A DNA stretch of 38,775 nucleotides from Candidatus Equimonas enterica (GTDB taxonomy: Bacteria > Bacteroidota > Bacteroidia > Bacteroidales > Bacteroidaceae): assembly GCA_018066225.1 (NCBI GenBank), contig JAGHRU010000124.1:1-38775 (forward strand). Direction: 5' to 3'. Both the position numbers and the translations under genes were made by a program. The notes under the pieces were generated by a model. The model saw only the letters and a program-made list of their open reading frames with translations, was not told the origin of the DNA and searched no databases. Positions 1 to 8,430 of the stretch are shown here, in pieces (the stretch's first letter is position 1; the number at the start of each line of letters is the position of its first letter).

Positions 1-247
1 GTTATATTATATGGTTTAATAATCTATGTTATTATGCGAAAAGGTACATATTGCACCCTCATTGTGCAGCGCAAGCAGCGCGATATACGCCACAACCACC
101 GCAATTCGCCAGCAAAATTACTTAAAATCTTGATTTTACCCCCCCCGAAGGCGTTAATAAATGTTAAAGCAGCGAAAATAATGCCTTGCAGGCGCAAGAT
201 TGCAAGGCAAAGGTGGCAGTATAGAGGCTATACGGCGGCGTGGTGGC

Positions 248-355
248 GGCGAAAAGGGCAAGAAGAAAATACGATACGGGCAGGCCGACGCATTTTACTG
301 CCCAGTAAAATCAATTTTAGAGGGCAGTAAAATAAATTTTAGTGGGCACTAAAAT
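248..355. repeat. 22-bp phased intergenic array, locus A (5 units)
   Basis: GGGC/GCCC cores start at 256, 278, 300, 322, 344 (exactly 22 bp apart). Unit 3 attttact-GCCC-agtaaaat and unit 5 attttagt-GGGC-actaaaat have perfectly complementary 8-bp arms. Confidence 0.85.
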
Positions 356-408
356 GAAAATGTAAAGGCGGGAAAAGAAAAAGACGCGCGCAAACAAAGT
401 GGCGTGCG

Positions 409-1092
409 TCAGTCGAAGAAAGTGCGGGGAGCGTCGTCGAGCAAACGGAACGTGCGGCGATGCAGCGGCGTGAGGCCATGCTCACGCAGACCTGCGCGGT
501 GCTCCTCGGTGGGATAGCCGGCGTTGCGCTCCCAGCCATAATGGGGGTAGCGGCTGTGCTGCTCGTGCATGAAGTCGTCGCGATAGGTCTTGGCCAAGAT
601 AGAGGCAGCGGCGATGCTGAGATATTTGCCGTCGCCCTTGACGACGGTAGCGTGCGGCACAGGGCTATCGCCTACCCGCGGCTGAAGAGTGGCATGGGGC
701 ATCCAGTAGGCCGACAAGTCGGCGGCGTGGCCAGCCTCGCACGGAAAATAGGGGCGAAACTTGTTGCCATCGACGATGATGAAGGCGGGCTGCGGCTGCA
801 ACTGCGCCAAGGCACGGTGCATGGCCAGCAGAGAGGCGTTGAGGATGTTGATGCGGTCTATCTCCTCTGCCGACACCACGCCGAGGGCCCAAAGGGCGTC
901 GCGCTCTATCTCCTCGCGCAGCGCATAACGCTGACGCGCCGAGAGTTGCTTGGAGTCGTTGAGGGCGGCGTTGCGATAGTCGGGCGGCAAGATGACGGCA
1001 GCGGCATAGACAGGGCCTGCAAGGCAGCCACGGCCAGCCTCGTCACAGCCCGCCTCGACGAGCCCATCAGCATTGAAGATACTACGAAGCAT
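409..1092 (-). CDS. rnhB: Ribonuclease HII
   Basis: Translation contains GLVEAGCDEAGRGCLAGPVYAAAVILP and later KGDGKYLSIAAASILAKTYRD, typical of RNase HII. Start taken at MLRSIFNADG (ATG at 1090-1092), directly after the sufS stop; the longer ORF to 1185 overlaps sufS. Confidence 0.93.
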   Translation of the reverse strand: MLRSIFNADGLVEAGCDEAGRGCLAGPVYAAAVILPPDYRNAALNDSKQLSARQRYALREEIERDALWALGVVSAEEIDRINILNASLLAMHRALAQLQPQPAFIIVDGNKFRPYFPCEAGHAADLSAYWMPHATLQPRVGDSPVPHATVVKGDGKYLSIAAASILAKTYRDDFMHEQHSRYPHYGWERNAGYPTEEHRAGLREHGLTPLHRRTFRLLDDAPRTFFD

Positions 1093-1094
1093 TA

Positions 1095-2294
1095 CTAAAA
1101 CATCTGAACGACACGCCGCAGCCCTGCGATGAAGGCATCGACATCTTCGCGCGTATTGTAGAGCGCAAAGGAAGCGCGGCAGCAACCCTCTATACCCAGT
1201 CGCTGCATGAGCGGCTGCGCACAGTGGTGACCCGTGCGAATGGCAATGCCGAGGCGGTCGAGCAACGTGCCAATATCAAGGTGGTGAATATCGCCGACAT
1301 TAAACGCTACGACAGCATCCTTGTCGGCCGTCTCGCCGTACAGCCTGACCCCTTCCACCTCGCGCATGGCGGCCATGCAGTAGGCCGTGAGGTCGCGCTC
1401 GTGGGCGTGGATGGCGTCCATACCGATACGGCTGACATAGTCGAGGGCAACGGCGAGCGCGTGGCTGCCGACATAGTCGGGCGTGCCAGCCTCAAACTTG
1501 TAGGGCAGCCGCTCGTAGGTGGTGCGCTCAAAGGTGACACGGCTGATCATCTCGCCGCCACCCTGATAGGGCGGCATGGCCTCGAGCCACCGCTCGCGCC
1601 CATAGAGCACGCCGATGCCCGTAGGACCATAGACCTTGTGACCCGAGAAGGTCAGAAAGTCGCAGTCGAGGTCGGCAACATCGACGGCGAAGTGCGGCAC
1701 ACTCTGCGCCGCATCGACGAGCACGCAAGCCCCAGCATCGTGCGCCATACGCACCATCTGCTTGACAGGATTGACCGTGCCGAGGACATTGCTGACATGA
1801 CAGCAGCACACGAGACGCGTGCTCTCCGAGAGCATATCAGCATAGGCCGCCATGTCGAGACTGCCGTCGTCGTGCATCGGCACTATGCGGAGCGTGAAGC
1901 CGAGCCTCTCGCGCAGCAACTGCCACGGCACGATGTCGGAGTGATGCTCCATGACGGTGAGCACCACCTCATCGCCGGGCTTTAAGAAGGCTGCGCCGAA
2001 ACTCGAAGCCACAAGATTGAGGCTCTCTGTGGTGCCGCGGGTAAAGACGATTTCGGCCGTGGAGCGCGCACCGATGAAGGCACGCACCGTCTCGCGCGCC
2101 GCCTCGTGACGCTCGGTGGCCTGCTGCGAGAGGAAGTGGACGCCACGGTGCACATTGGCATTGACGGCATAGTAGGCCTCCGTGATGGCCTCGACGACAG
2201 CACGGGGCTTCTGCGTCGTGGCGGCGTTGTCGAGATAGACCAGTGGACGGCCATAGACCTCGCGGGAGAGTATGGGGAAATCGCTGCGATACAT
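1095..2294 (-). CDS. sufS: Cysteine desulfurase, SufS family
   Basis: 399 aa; YLDNAATTQKP N-terminus, FSGHKVYGPTGIGVLYG PLP-lysine region, RTGHHCAQPLM catalytic-Cys region; lies next to sufD and sufC. Confidence 0.95.
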   Translation of the reverse strand: MYRSDFPILSREVYGRPLVYLDNAATTQKPRAVVEAITEAYYAVNANVHRGVHFLSQQATERHEAARETVRAFIGARSTAEIVFTRGTTESLNLVASSFGAAFLKPGDEVVLTVMEHHSDIVPWQLLRERLGFTLRIVPMHDDGSLDMAAYADMLSESTRLVCCCHVSNVLGTVNPVKQMVRMAHDAGACVLVDAAQSVPHFAVDVADLDCDFLTFSGHKVYGPTGIGVLYGRERWLEAMPPYQGGGEMISRVTFERTTYERLPYKFEAGTPDYVGSHALAVALDYVSRIGMDAIHAHERDLTAYCMAAMREVEGVRLYGETADKDAVVAFNVGDIHHLDIGTLLDRLGIAIRTGHHCAQPLMQRLGIEGCCRASFALYNTREDVDAFIAGLRRVVQMF

Positions 2295-2312
2295 AGTCGG
2301 AGTGGGAGAAGG

Positions 2313-3662
2313 TTAGAGCAAAGCGCAGCCGCTGCATCGCAGGTCGCCACGGAAGCGACGCTCCACGAGCATAGCGAGACGCTCGCGGAGGATGCCGACG
2401 GGGATACGTTGCAGGACATCGTTGATGAAAGCATGCTGCAAGAGCAGGCGCGCCTCGGCCTCGGCTATGCCACGCTGGCGCAGATAGAAGAGAGCCGCAT
2501 CGTCGAGACGGCCGATGGTGCTGCCGTGGTTGCACTGCACATCGTCGGCATAAATCTCAAGCATAGGCTGCGAGAGCGCACGCGCCGTGGGCGACACGCA
2601 GAGGTTGGCATTGGTCATCTGCGAGAGCGTCTGCTGCGCGCCCTCCTCCACGAGCACCTTGCCAGCGAAAGCACCGAGGCTATCGCCGTCGAGGACATAC
2701 TTGTAGAGCATATCGCTCTGGCAGCCTTCGGCAGCATGGCGCACGAGGACATTGTGGTCGATGTGCTCCGCAGCGTCGGCGATGACGGCAGCGACACCGT
2801 CGTAGCGTGCGCCCGCAGCCCGCAGCACCACATCGGTGGTGGAGCGCGAGAGGCCGGAGGTCAGCGCGACACTGCCCATCTGCACATGGCTATTAGCGGC
2901 TTGTTCCACGAAGGTGTGGCAGAAGCGGCGGTTGGTGGTATGGGTCTCCTCGAGAGTGTAAAGGCCGACATGGCTGCCCTCACCAGCAAAGACCTCGATG
3001 ACCTCGGTGCTGACATACTGGTGCTCACCTGCGCTGTGGTCGCAGATGAGGATATCGGCAGAAGCACCAGCCTCGGCCACGATGAGCAGACGACGCGACG
3101 AGAGCATATCGAGGTCGGCAGCAGAGATATTGACGATCTGCAAGGGGCTCTTGAGATGCGTGCCTGCGGCGAGATGCACCACCAGCCCATCCTGCGTCAA
3201 GAGGGTGTTGAGCGCACTCACGCCGTCGGTGCTCTCTCTGGCCAGGCGGTCGTAGTAGCGCGCGAGCAGAGCCGCGTCGTCAGCAGCCGCAGCCTCGGCA
3301 AACGAATACAGACGGAGGCCTTCGGGCAGCACGGCCGTAGGCGCAGCGGGCATCACGACATCGCCTACGACGAAACGCAACACCGCAGAGAGGTTGGGGA
3401 CGGAGCAGCGATAGGTCTTATAGGGGTCGCTGACGGAGCAGACGCGGTGGAGATTAACGCCGTAGTCGGGGGCGAAAGCCGCGGCAGCGTCAGTGTATTT
3501 GTAGCGCTCGATGCGCGAAGTGGGAAGACCGTACTGCGCCAAGCGAGCACGCGCATCAGCACGACGCTCATTCATCACAGCATTGCTGCGCGAAGCCAAG
3601 AGCGCGGCATGCTGGTCGTAGAGGTCGAGATAGATAGAAGCACTATGGGTCGTCATCGTCAC
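2313..3662 (-). CDS. sufD: Fe-S cluster assembly protein SufD
   Basis: 449 aa; SufBD-type C-terminus (NHGSTIGRLDDAALFYLRQRGI, LLLQHAFINDVL); located between sufC and sufS. Confidence 0.93.
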   Translation of the reverse strand: MTMTTHSASIYLDLYDQHAALLASRSNAVMNERRADARARLAQYGLPTSRIERYKYTDAAAAFAPDYGVNLHRVCSVSDPYKTYRCSVPNLSAVLRFVVGDVVMPAAPTAVLPEGLRLYSFAEAAAADDAALLARYYDRLARESTDGVSALNTLLTQDGLVVHLAAGTHLKSPLQIVNISAADLDMLSSRRLLIVAEAGASADILICDHSAGEHQYVSTEVIEVFAGEGSHVGLYTLEETHTTNRRFCHTFVEQAANSHVQMGSVALTSGLSRSTTDVVLRAAGARYDGVAAVIADAAEHIDHNVLVRHAAEGCQSDMLYKYVLDGDSLGAFAGKVLVEEGAQQTLSQMTNANLCVSPTARALSQPMLEIYADDVQCNHGSTIGRLDDAALFYLRQRGIAEAEARLLLQHAFINDVLQRIPVGILRERLAMLVERRFRGDLRCSGCALL

Positions 3663-4411
3663 TGGGCTATTTCGTCCTTAATCCAGTCAAAGCCTTTCTC
3701 CTCGATGTCGTAGCCCAGTTGGGCGGTGCCGTTCTTGACGATGCGGCCATCGACAAGGACATGCACGAAGTCGGGGCGCAGGTAGTCGAGCATACGCTGA
3801 TAGTGCGTGATGACCATGGCAGAGGTCTTGGCTGTGCGGAGCTGGTTGAAGCCGTCGGCCACGATGCGCAGCGCATCAACATCAAGTCCCGAGTCGGTCT
3901 CGTCGAGGATAGAGAACGTGGGCTCCAAGACGGCCATCTGGAAAATCTCGTTGCGCTTGCGCTCACCTCCCGAGAAGCCCTCATTGACGCCACGGCTCAT
4001 GAAATGCGCATCCAGCCCCACGAGTTTACGCTTCTCGCGCAGCAGCTTCAAGAACTCCGTAGCCGCCAGCGGCTCTTGGCCGTAGTACGCCCGCTTGGCA
4101 TTGACAGCGGCGCGCATGAAGTTGGTCATCGAGACTCCGGGAATCTCTATCGGCGCTTGGAACGACATGAAGATGCCCTCGTGGCTGCGATCTTCGGGCG
4201 AGAGGGCGAGGAGGTCCTTGCCGTTGAAGGTGACAGAGCCTTCGGTGACTTCATACTTGGGATGGCCGACGAGGACATTGGAGAGGGTCGATTTGCCAGA
4301 GCCATTAGGGCCCATGAGCACATGGACCTCACCATCGCCGATGGTGAGATTGACGCCGCGCAGTATCTCTTTGCCCTCGACAGCAGCATGCAGATTACGA
4401 ATTTCAAGCAT
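3659..4411 (-). CDS. sufC: Fe-S cluster assembly ATPase SufC
   Basis: Walker A GPNGSGKSTLSNVL and signature GFSGGERKRNEIFQM. Start taken at MLEIRNLHAAVEGKEIL (ATG 4409-4411); the ORF extension to 4522 crosses the promoter. Confidence 0.95.
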   Translation of the reverse strand: MLEIRNLHAAVEGKEILRGVNLTIGDGEVHVLMGPNGSGKSTLSNVLVGHPKYEVTEGSVTFNGKDLLALSPEDRSHEGIFMSFQAPIEIPGVSMTNFMRAAVNAKRAYYGQEPLAATEFLKLLREKRKLVGLDAHFMSRGVNEGFSGGERKRNEIFQMAVLEPTFSILDETDSGLDVDALRIVADGFNQLRTAKTSAMVITHYQRMLDYLRPDFVHVLVDGRIVKNGTAQLGYDIEEKGFDWIKDEIAQ

Positions 4412-4441
4412 TTCTCTTGGGATAAAAATGTATTTGGTGTG

Positions 4442-4449
4442 CAAAGTTA
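4442..4449 (-). promoter_or_regulatory. Bacteroidetes -7 element (TAACTTTG) upstream of sufC
   Basis: CAAAGTTA on + reads TAACTTTG on minus, matching TAnnTTTG, about 30 nt upstream of the sufC ATG. Confidence 0.6.
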
Positions 4450-4501
4450 CACAAAAAAAGCGAGGTAGTAGCACCAGTGGCCACGCTTTTTTCTCAATAC
4501 A

Positions 4502-4543
4502 GACTCCGCTGCTTGCTTTCAAAGGTCAGCAAGCAGCGGAGTC
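4502..4543. terminator. Perfect 16-bp-arm hairpin downstream of the 4573-5346 gene
   Basis: GACTCCGCTGCTTGCT - ttcaaaggtc - AGCAAGCAGCGGAGTC; no U-tract directly on either side. Confidence 0.6.
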
Positions 4544-4572
4544 GCAAGGGGGGAAGAATAAGAGCGGATGGC

Positions 4573-5346
4573 TTACGGCTCGGGCAGCGCGCACACGGGG
4601 CGCACGGAGAGGACATCGGTCTCATAAGCATTGACGTAACAGGTGTCGTTGTCCATAAGACCAAGGCACCATGCGCCGTCACCAGCAGAGGAAGACGTCC
4701 AGTAGTAGCCGACTTCGCCGTAACCCGTCACCTCCCCATAGGAATATTCGCCTGCGAGCGGGAAGAAGAGAGCCGTGCGCAGCGTACCGAAGAGCCACTC
4801 TGCACCTGCGACATCGCCGTGGTGGGTGAAGCTAAACGGGATGACCTCGTTGTAGTAGAGAAGCGTGGCAATCTCCTGAATGGTCGGCAGACGCCAGCCG
4901 TAGCCCCATTCGCCGTTGTTCTGCGCACGCTTGGCTGCGGTGAAGCTGTAATAGGAGCCGCAGTCTTCGGGCGTCTCTGCGCCGACGTTACAAGTGGCGA
5001 TGGCCATCTTCTCGCCAGCGAGCGTGATGACCATGGCTTCGCGGCCATAGAGCATGCCTATCTCGCCTTCGGGAGAGTTGATGTCAATGGTATTGTCATA
5101 GTCTGCGGGATTGAACTCAACGAAGGTCACCTCCTTGACTTTGGCGACATCGTAGTGCTCTTCGTCATCGTTGGTCTTGACGGCCATATCGTTTTTGAAG
5201 TACACCTCCTTGATTTTGGTGACATCGTAGCGCGCTTCGCTATCGTCGGTCTTGACGACCATGTAGTTTTGCGCGTGGAGCGTAGCAGTAGCAGCAGCGC
5301 AGAGCGTCAGCATGAGCATTGCTATCTTCTTCATCTTCACGGTCAT
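4573..5346 (-). CDS. Secreted protein with duplicated N-terminal 25-aa unit and FISUMP/DUF1566-like C-terminal region
   Basis: Signal peptide MKKIAMLMLTLCAAATATLHAQ; tandem MVVKTDDSEARYDVTKIKEVYF / MAVKTNDDEEHYDVAKVKEVTF; GYGWRLPTIQEIATLLYY and YYWTSSSAGDGAWCLGL...SVRPVCAL. Confidence 0.75.
   Translation of the reverse strand: MTVKMKKIAMLMLTLCAAATATLHAQNYMVVKTDDSEARYDVTKIKEVYFKNDMAVKTNDDEEHYDVAKVKEVTFVEFNPADYDNTIDINSPEGEIGMLYGREAMVITLAGEKMAIATCNVGAETPEDCGSYYSFTAAKRAQNNGEWGYGWRLPTIQEIATLLYYNEVIPFSFTHHGDVAGAEWLFGTLRTALFFPLAGEYSYGEVTGYGEVGYYWTSSSAGDGAWCLGLMDNDTCYVNAYETDVLSVRPVCALPEP
5128..5277 (-). repeat. Approximate 75-bp tandem duplication within the secreted protein gene
   Basis: The cacctccttga...ttgg(c/t)gacatcgtag block recurs at 5128 and 5203 (offset 75), encoding two diverged 25-aa units. 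Confidence 0.8.
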
Positions 5347-5353
5347 TTAGGGG

Positions 5354-5755
5354 TTACTTGACGAGCACCTTGCGGCCATTGATGATGTAAGTGCCGGGAG
5401 CGGTGATGCGCTCCACCTTGACCCCTTCAAGGGTGTAGATGCCACGGTTTTGGTCGGTGGCATTGTCCTCAAAGACCTTGATGATGGCATCCGTACCGCT
5501 GTTGTGGAAGAACTGGATGCGCTCGATGTTGGCCACCTCATAGGGGGTCATGTCGCGGTCGTCGGCAGTGAGATAGAGCAGTTTGCCGTCACGGCTGTAC
5601 GTCAAGTGGGGCGCAACGGAGAAGAGCACCTCCACAGGCTCATCACCTGCGGCCTTGAGCGTTATGCGCAGGGCATTGGGCGTTTGGTCGTCGGCGAAGG
5701 CAGCAGAGCAGATGCCGAGGAAGAGGACGACGAGAGAGAGAAGTTTTTGTTTCAT
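5354..5755 (-). CDS. Small secreted protein with Bacteroidetes-type C-terminal domain
   Basis: 133 aa; signal peptide MKQKLLSLVVLFLGICSAAFA and C-terminus GIYTLEGVKVERITAPGTYIINGRKVLVK resembling a type IX-like sorting or cell-surface C-terminus. Confidence 0.75.
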   Translation of the reverse strand: MKQKLLSLVVLFLGICSAAFADDQTPNALRITLKAAGDEPVEVLFSVAPHLTYSRDGKLLYLTADDRDMTPYEVANIERIQFFHNSGTDAIIKVFEDNATDQNRGIYTLEGVKVERITAPGTYIINGRKVLVK

Positions 5756-5860
5756 TGGTTAGTAGTTTTGGGGGTTAGTAGTAAGTGTGAAAAAGTAGCC
5801 TATAAGCGGGTGTGCCTCCTGCTGCATGGGGTGCGAGCAGGAGACACACGGGCAGAACAA

Positions 5861-7153
5861 TTAGTCGATTTCCTCGTCAGCCTCGTAGCCACCCATCTCG
5901 CGGATGGCATTTTTGAGCATAACGTACTGCTGGAAGAGGTGATTGACGGGCACCTCATCGTGCGTGTAGTCGTGCATCGGGCTCTTGAGGAAGAAGGAGA
6001 GGAAGCGTTGGATGCCATAGCGACCGTCGCGGGCAGCAGCATCGCTCAGCAGCACGAGGTCGAGCAGCAGCGGCGCAGCGAGGATGGAGTCGCGGCAGAG
6101 GAAGTTGATCTTGATCTGCATGGGATAACCCATCCAGCCGAAGATGTCGATGTTGTCCCAGCCTTCCTTGTTGTCGTTGCGGGGTGGATAGTAGTTGATA
6201 CGCACCTTGTGGTAGTAGTCCGTATAGAGGTCGGGCTGCTCCTCGGGCACGAGGATGCTCTCGAGGGTGGAGAGTTTGGAGACCTCCTTGGTGCGGAAGT
6301 TGGCAGGCTCGTCGAGTACGAGGCCGTCGCGGTTGCCGAGGATGTTGGTGGAGAACCAGCCGGCAAGGCCGAGGCAGCGGGTGCCGATGATGGGGGCGAA
6401 GCCACTCTTGACGAGGGTCTGGCCCGTCTTGAAGTCCTTGCCAGCAATAGGCATCTTGGTCTTCTCGGCCATCTCCCACATGGCGGGGATATCCACCGTG
6501 GTGTTGGGCGCACCCATGATGAAAGGAGCACCTTCGGCCAGCGCAGCATAGGCGTAGCACATAGAGGGCGCGATATGCTCGGTGTCGTTGGCCTTCATGG
6601 CAGCCTCGAGGTGCGCCATGGTGTCGTGCACGTTCATATCTACGGGCACATAGATTTCGGTAGAAGCAGCCCAGATGACGACAACACGGTTGAGGTTTTT
6701 CTCGGCCTTGAAGCGGCGGATATCTTCACGGAGTTGCTCCACCATGTCCCAGCGGGTGGCACACTGCTTGACGTTGTCGCCATCGAGGCGGGCAGCGTAG
6801 TGCTTGTCAAAGGCTGCGGGCATGGGCTTGATGGCACGGAGTTCGTCCTCCACGGGGAGGATGTCCTTGGCCTTGAGCACCTCGGCATTGACGGCACTCT
6901 CGTAGGCATTGGCGGGATAGACGTCCCAAGCAGCAAACTCGATGTCCGTAAGTTTGGCCAGCGAGATGATGTCGCCGTAGTGGAGGTACTTCTTGTCAGC
7001 ACCGCGACCAACACGCATCTTGTCATACTGTGTCATACTGCCGACGGGCTTGGCAAGACCCTTGCGGGCCATGAGCACACCGGTCATAAAAGTGGTGGTG
7101 ACAGCACCGAGGCCGACACACATCACACCTAATTTTCCTTCTGCAGGTTTCAT
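5861..7153 (-). CDS. ino1: Inositol-3-phosphate synthase (MIPS)
   Basis: 430 aa; GLGAVTTTFMTGVLMAR NAD-binding start, VVIWAASTEIYVP, GKDFKTGQTLVKSG and NILGNRDGLVLDEPANFRTKEVSK typical of bacterial-type myo-inositol-1-phosphate synthases. Confidence 0.88.
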   Translation of the reverse strand: MKPAEGKLGVMCVGLGAVTTTFMTGVLMARKGLAKPVGSMTQYDKMRVGRGADKKYLHYGDIISLAKLTDIEFAAWDVYPANAYESAVNAEVLKAKDILPVEDELRAIKPMPAAFDKHYAARLDGDNVKQCATRWDMVEQLREDIRRFKAEKNLNRVVVIWAASTEIYVPVDMNVHDTMAHLEAAMKANDTEHIAPSMCYAYAALAEGAPFIMGAPNTTVDIPAMWEMAEKTKMPIAGKDFKTGQTLVKSGFAPIIGTRCLGLAGWFSTNILGNRDGLVLDEPANFRTKEVSKLSTLESILVPEEQPDLYTDYYHKVRINYYPPRNDNKEGWDNIDIFGWMGYPMQIKINFLCRDSILAAPLLLDLVLLSDAAARDGRYGIQRFLSFFLKSPMHDYTHDEVPVNHLFQQYVMLKNAIREMGGYEADEEID

Positions 7154-7198
7154 GATAAATTTTTATGGTTGTTTTGTATGTTACGCTTTCTAAAACTG

Positions 7199-7206
7199 CA
7201 AAATTA
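7199..7206 (-). promoter_or_regulatory. Bacteroidetes -7 element (TAATTTTG) upstream of ino1
   Basis: CAAAATTA on + reads TAATTTTG on minus, about 46 nt upstream of the ATG. Confidence 0.5.
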
Positions 7207-7353
7207 CGCAAAGTTTTTTACTGAACAAAATATACCAAAGAAAATTCACCCCTTACGCCCGATTTACGCACGAAAAAGCCGCGAAAAGCCCCTTTTGTCC
7301 ACGCACGAGGTTGCGATGGCTGGTATTTTTGTCGGTCGGCGGCCGTGCTGTGC

Positions 7354-7371
7354 TGCAAAAATTTTGACAAT
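7354..7371 (+). repeat. 18-bp box TGCAAAAATTTTGACAAT (copy 1)
   Basis: Exact inverted copy at 34001-34018; precedes the array at 7424 on the same strand. Confidence 0.75.
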
Positions 7372-7423
7372 GCCAAGCCGTGCATCTACGCACGCTCCCC
7401 CACCCCACAGACGCGACGCGCGG

Positions 7424-7554
7424 CACGACGAGGGCATATCGGACGAAGGACAAGGGCAGAAAAGCGACACGCTCTGCCCAGACCGTAGGACGCACAAGGG
7501 CAGACAAGCAAGGGTGACAACCCCACGCGCGATATACGACGAGGGCAGAGGCGA
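7424..7554 (+). repeat. 22-bp phased intergenic array, locus D1 (4 exact steps plus degenerate units)
   Basis: Cores GGGC 7432, GGGC 7454, GCCC 7476, GGGC 7498 (22-bp steps), a degenerate ACCC at 7520, then GGGC 7543. Confidence 0.75.
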
Positions 7555-7837
7555 GCAGCGCAGCGGTCAAAGGCGCAGCCCAAAGAAGCACAACGCACTC
7601 ACACACAACGCATTACCACACCAACTCAAAACAGCCATTGCTGCGCCTCACGCCTCATGCGCGCCTTTGCGCGACGCACAGCGGGTCTGCGGCTGCACAG
7701 CGTGTGGTCACTTTGTCGGTTGGCGCGACCAAAAAAGAGCGCAGGAAGTGCGTGCCGAAGCACGCCAACATAAGCATTATGTCATTCTCTCACCCTCCCC
7801 TTCCTCCCATTGTGCCGCTCAACACCCCTTCTTTGGC

Positions 7838-7879
7838 ACCAACCTGCGCAGACGCGAAAAACTATCTGCGCAGATGGTG
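7838..7879 (+). repeat. 22-bp phased intergenic array, locus D2 (2 units)
   Basis: GCGC cores at 7846 and 7868; unit aactatct-GCGC-agatggtg closely matches locus H. Confidence 0.7.
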
Positions 7880-7885
7880 CACAAA

Positions 7886-7918
7886 AAAGGTAGCCACGCA
7901 CGCGGCATGGCTACCTTT
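7886..7918 (-). terminator. Intrinsic terminator downstream of the susCD-lipoprotein operon
   Basis: AAAGGTAGCCA - cgcacgcggca - TGGCTACCTTT; on the minus strand the stem is followed by TTTTTT. Confidence 0.75.
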
Positions 7919-7963
7919 GATTGATACGTTACTGATGCGTAGGCGACCTACGCCAGCAGTGAC

Positions 7964-8401
7964 TTACTTCTGTACTGCGTTGAAGGAAATGGAAGGCAGT
8001 GCGCTACCACCCATGTGGAGCTTGCAAGCCGTGCGCTGTGCACCGTCTTGGTAAGCCACATAGAGCACCATTTCCTGACCAAGAGCAGAGTGCTCAGCGT
8101 CGAAGGCAATCTCTGCAACACCATACTTGACGTCGTAGGTCATCACACCATTGGTGCTGACACGGGGCTCTTCGCTGCCGTCCTTGGCAATCATCGTGAA
8201 GGTGCAATCACCATTTTCAGAAGTAGTAAATTCATAGGTATAGTGGTTGGTGTCGGGCGTATATTCCGAAACCCAAGTACCCTGAGGTGCAGTCTGGGGA
8301 TAAACAATCTGACCACCATCCTCATCAAACTGGTCGGTGCAAGATGCGAAAGCGCAACCGACAAGCAGCATGAGCAGGAATGACTTGATATACTGTTTCA
8401 T
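7964..8401 (-). CDS. SusCD-associated lipoprotein (hypothetical)
   Basis: 145 aa; lipobox-like signal MKQYIKSFLLMLLVGCAFASC; third gene of a susC-susD operon. Confidence 0.7.
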   Translation of the reverse strand: MKQYIKSFLLMLLVGCAFASCTDQFDEDGGQIVYPQTAPQGTWVSEYTPDTNHYTYEFTTSENGDCTFTMIAKDGSEEPRVSTNGVMTYDVKYGVAEIAFDAEHSALGQEMVLYVAYQDGAQRTACKLHMGGSALPSISFNAVQK

Positions 8402-8430
8402 TGTCTTTACTTATTTAGAGGCGTTAGTGA

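Noticed and set aside
34-330. 98-aa plus-strand ORF at the left edge
   Set aside because: Basic, non-homologous translation that runs through the 22-bp array, whose 22-nt period is not a multiple of 3; not coding in character.
248-355. CRISPR array interpretation of the 22-bp arrays
   Set aside because: Only about 4-6 bp are constant per unit, the period is too short for repeat plus spacer, and no cas gene is in the window.
7169-7924. 251-aa plus-strand ORF and several minus ORFs in the large spacer
   Set aside because: Translations are Arg/His/Ala/Cys-rich without domain-like features; open frames expected in GC-rich non-coding DNA.
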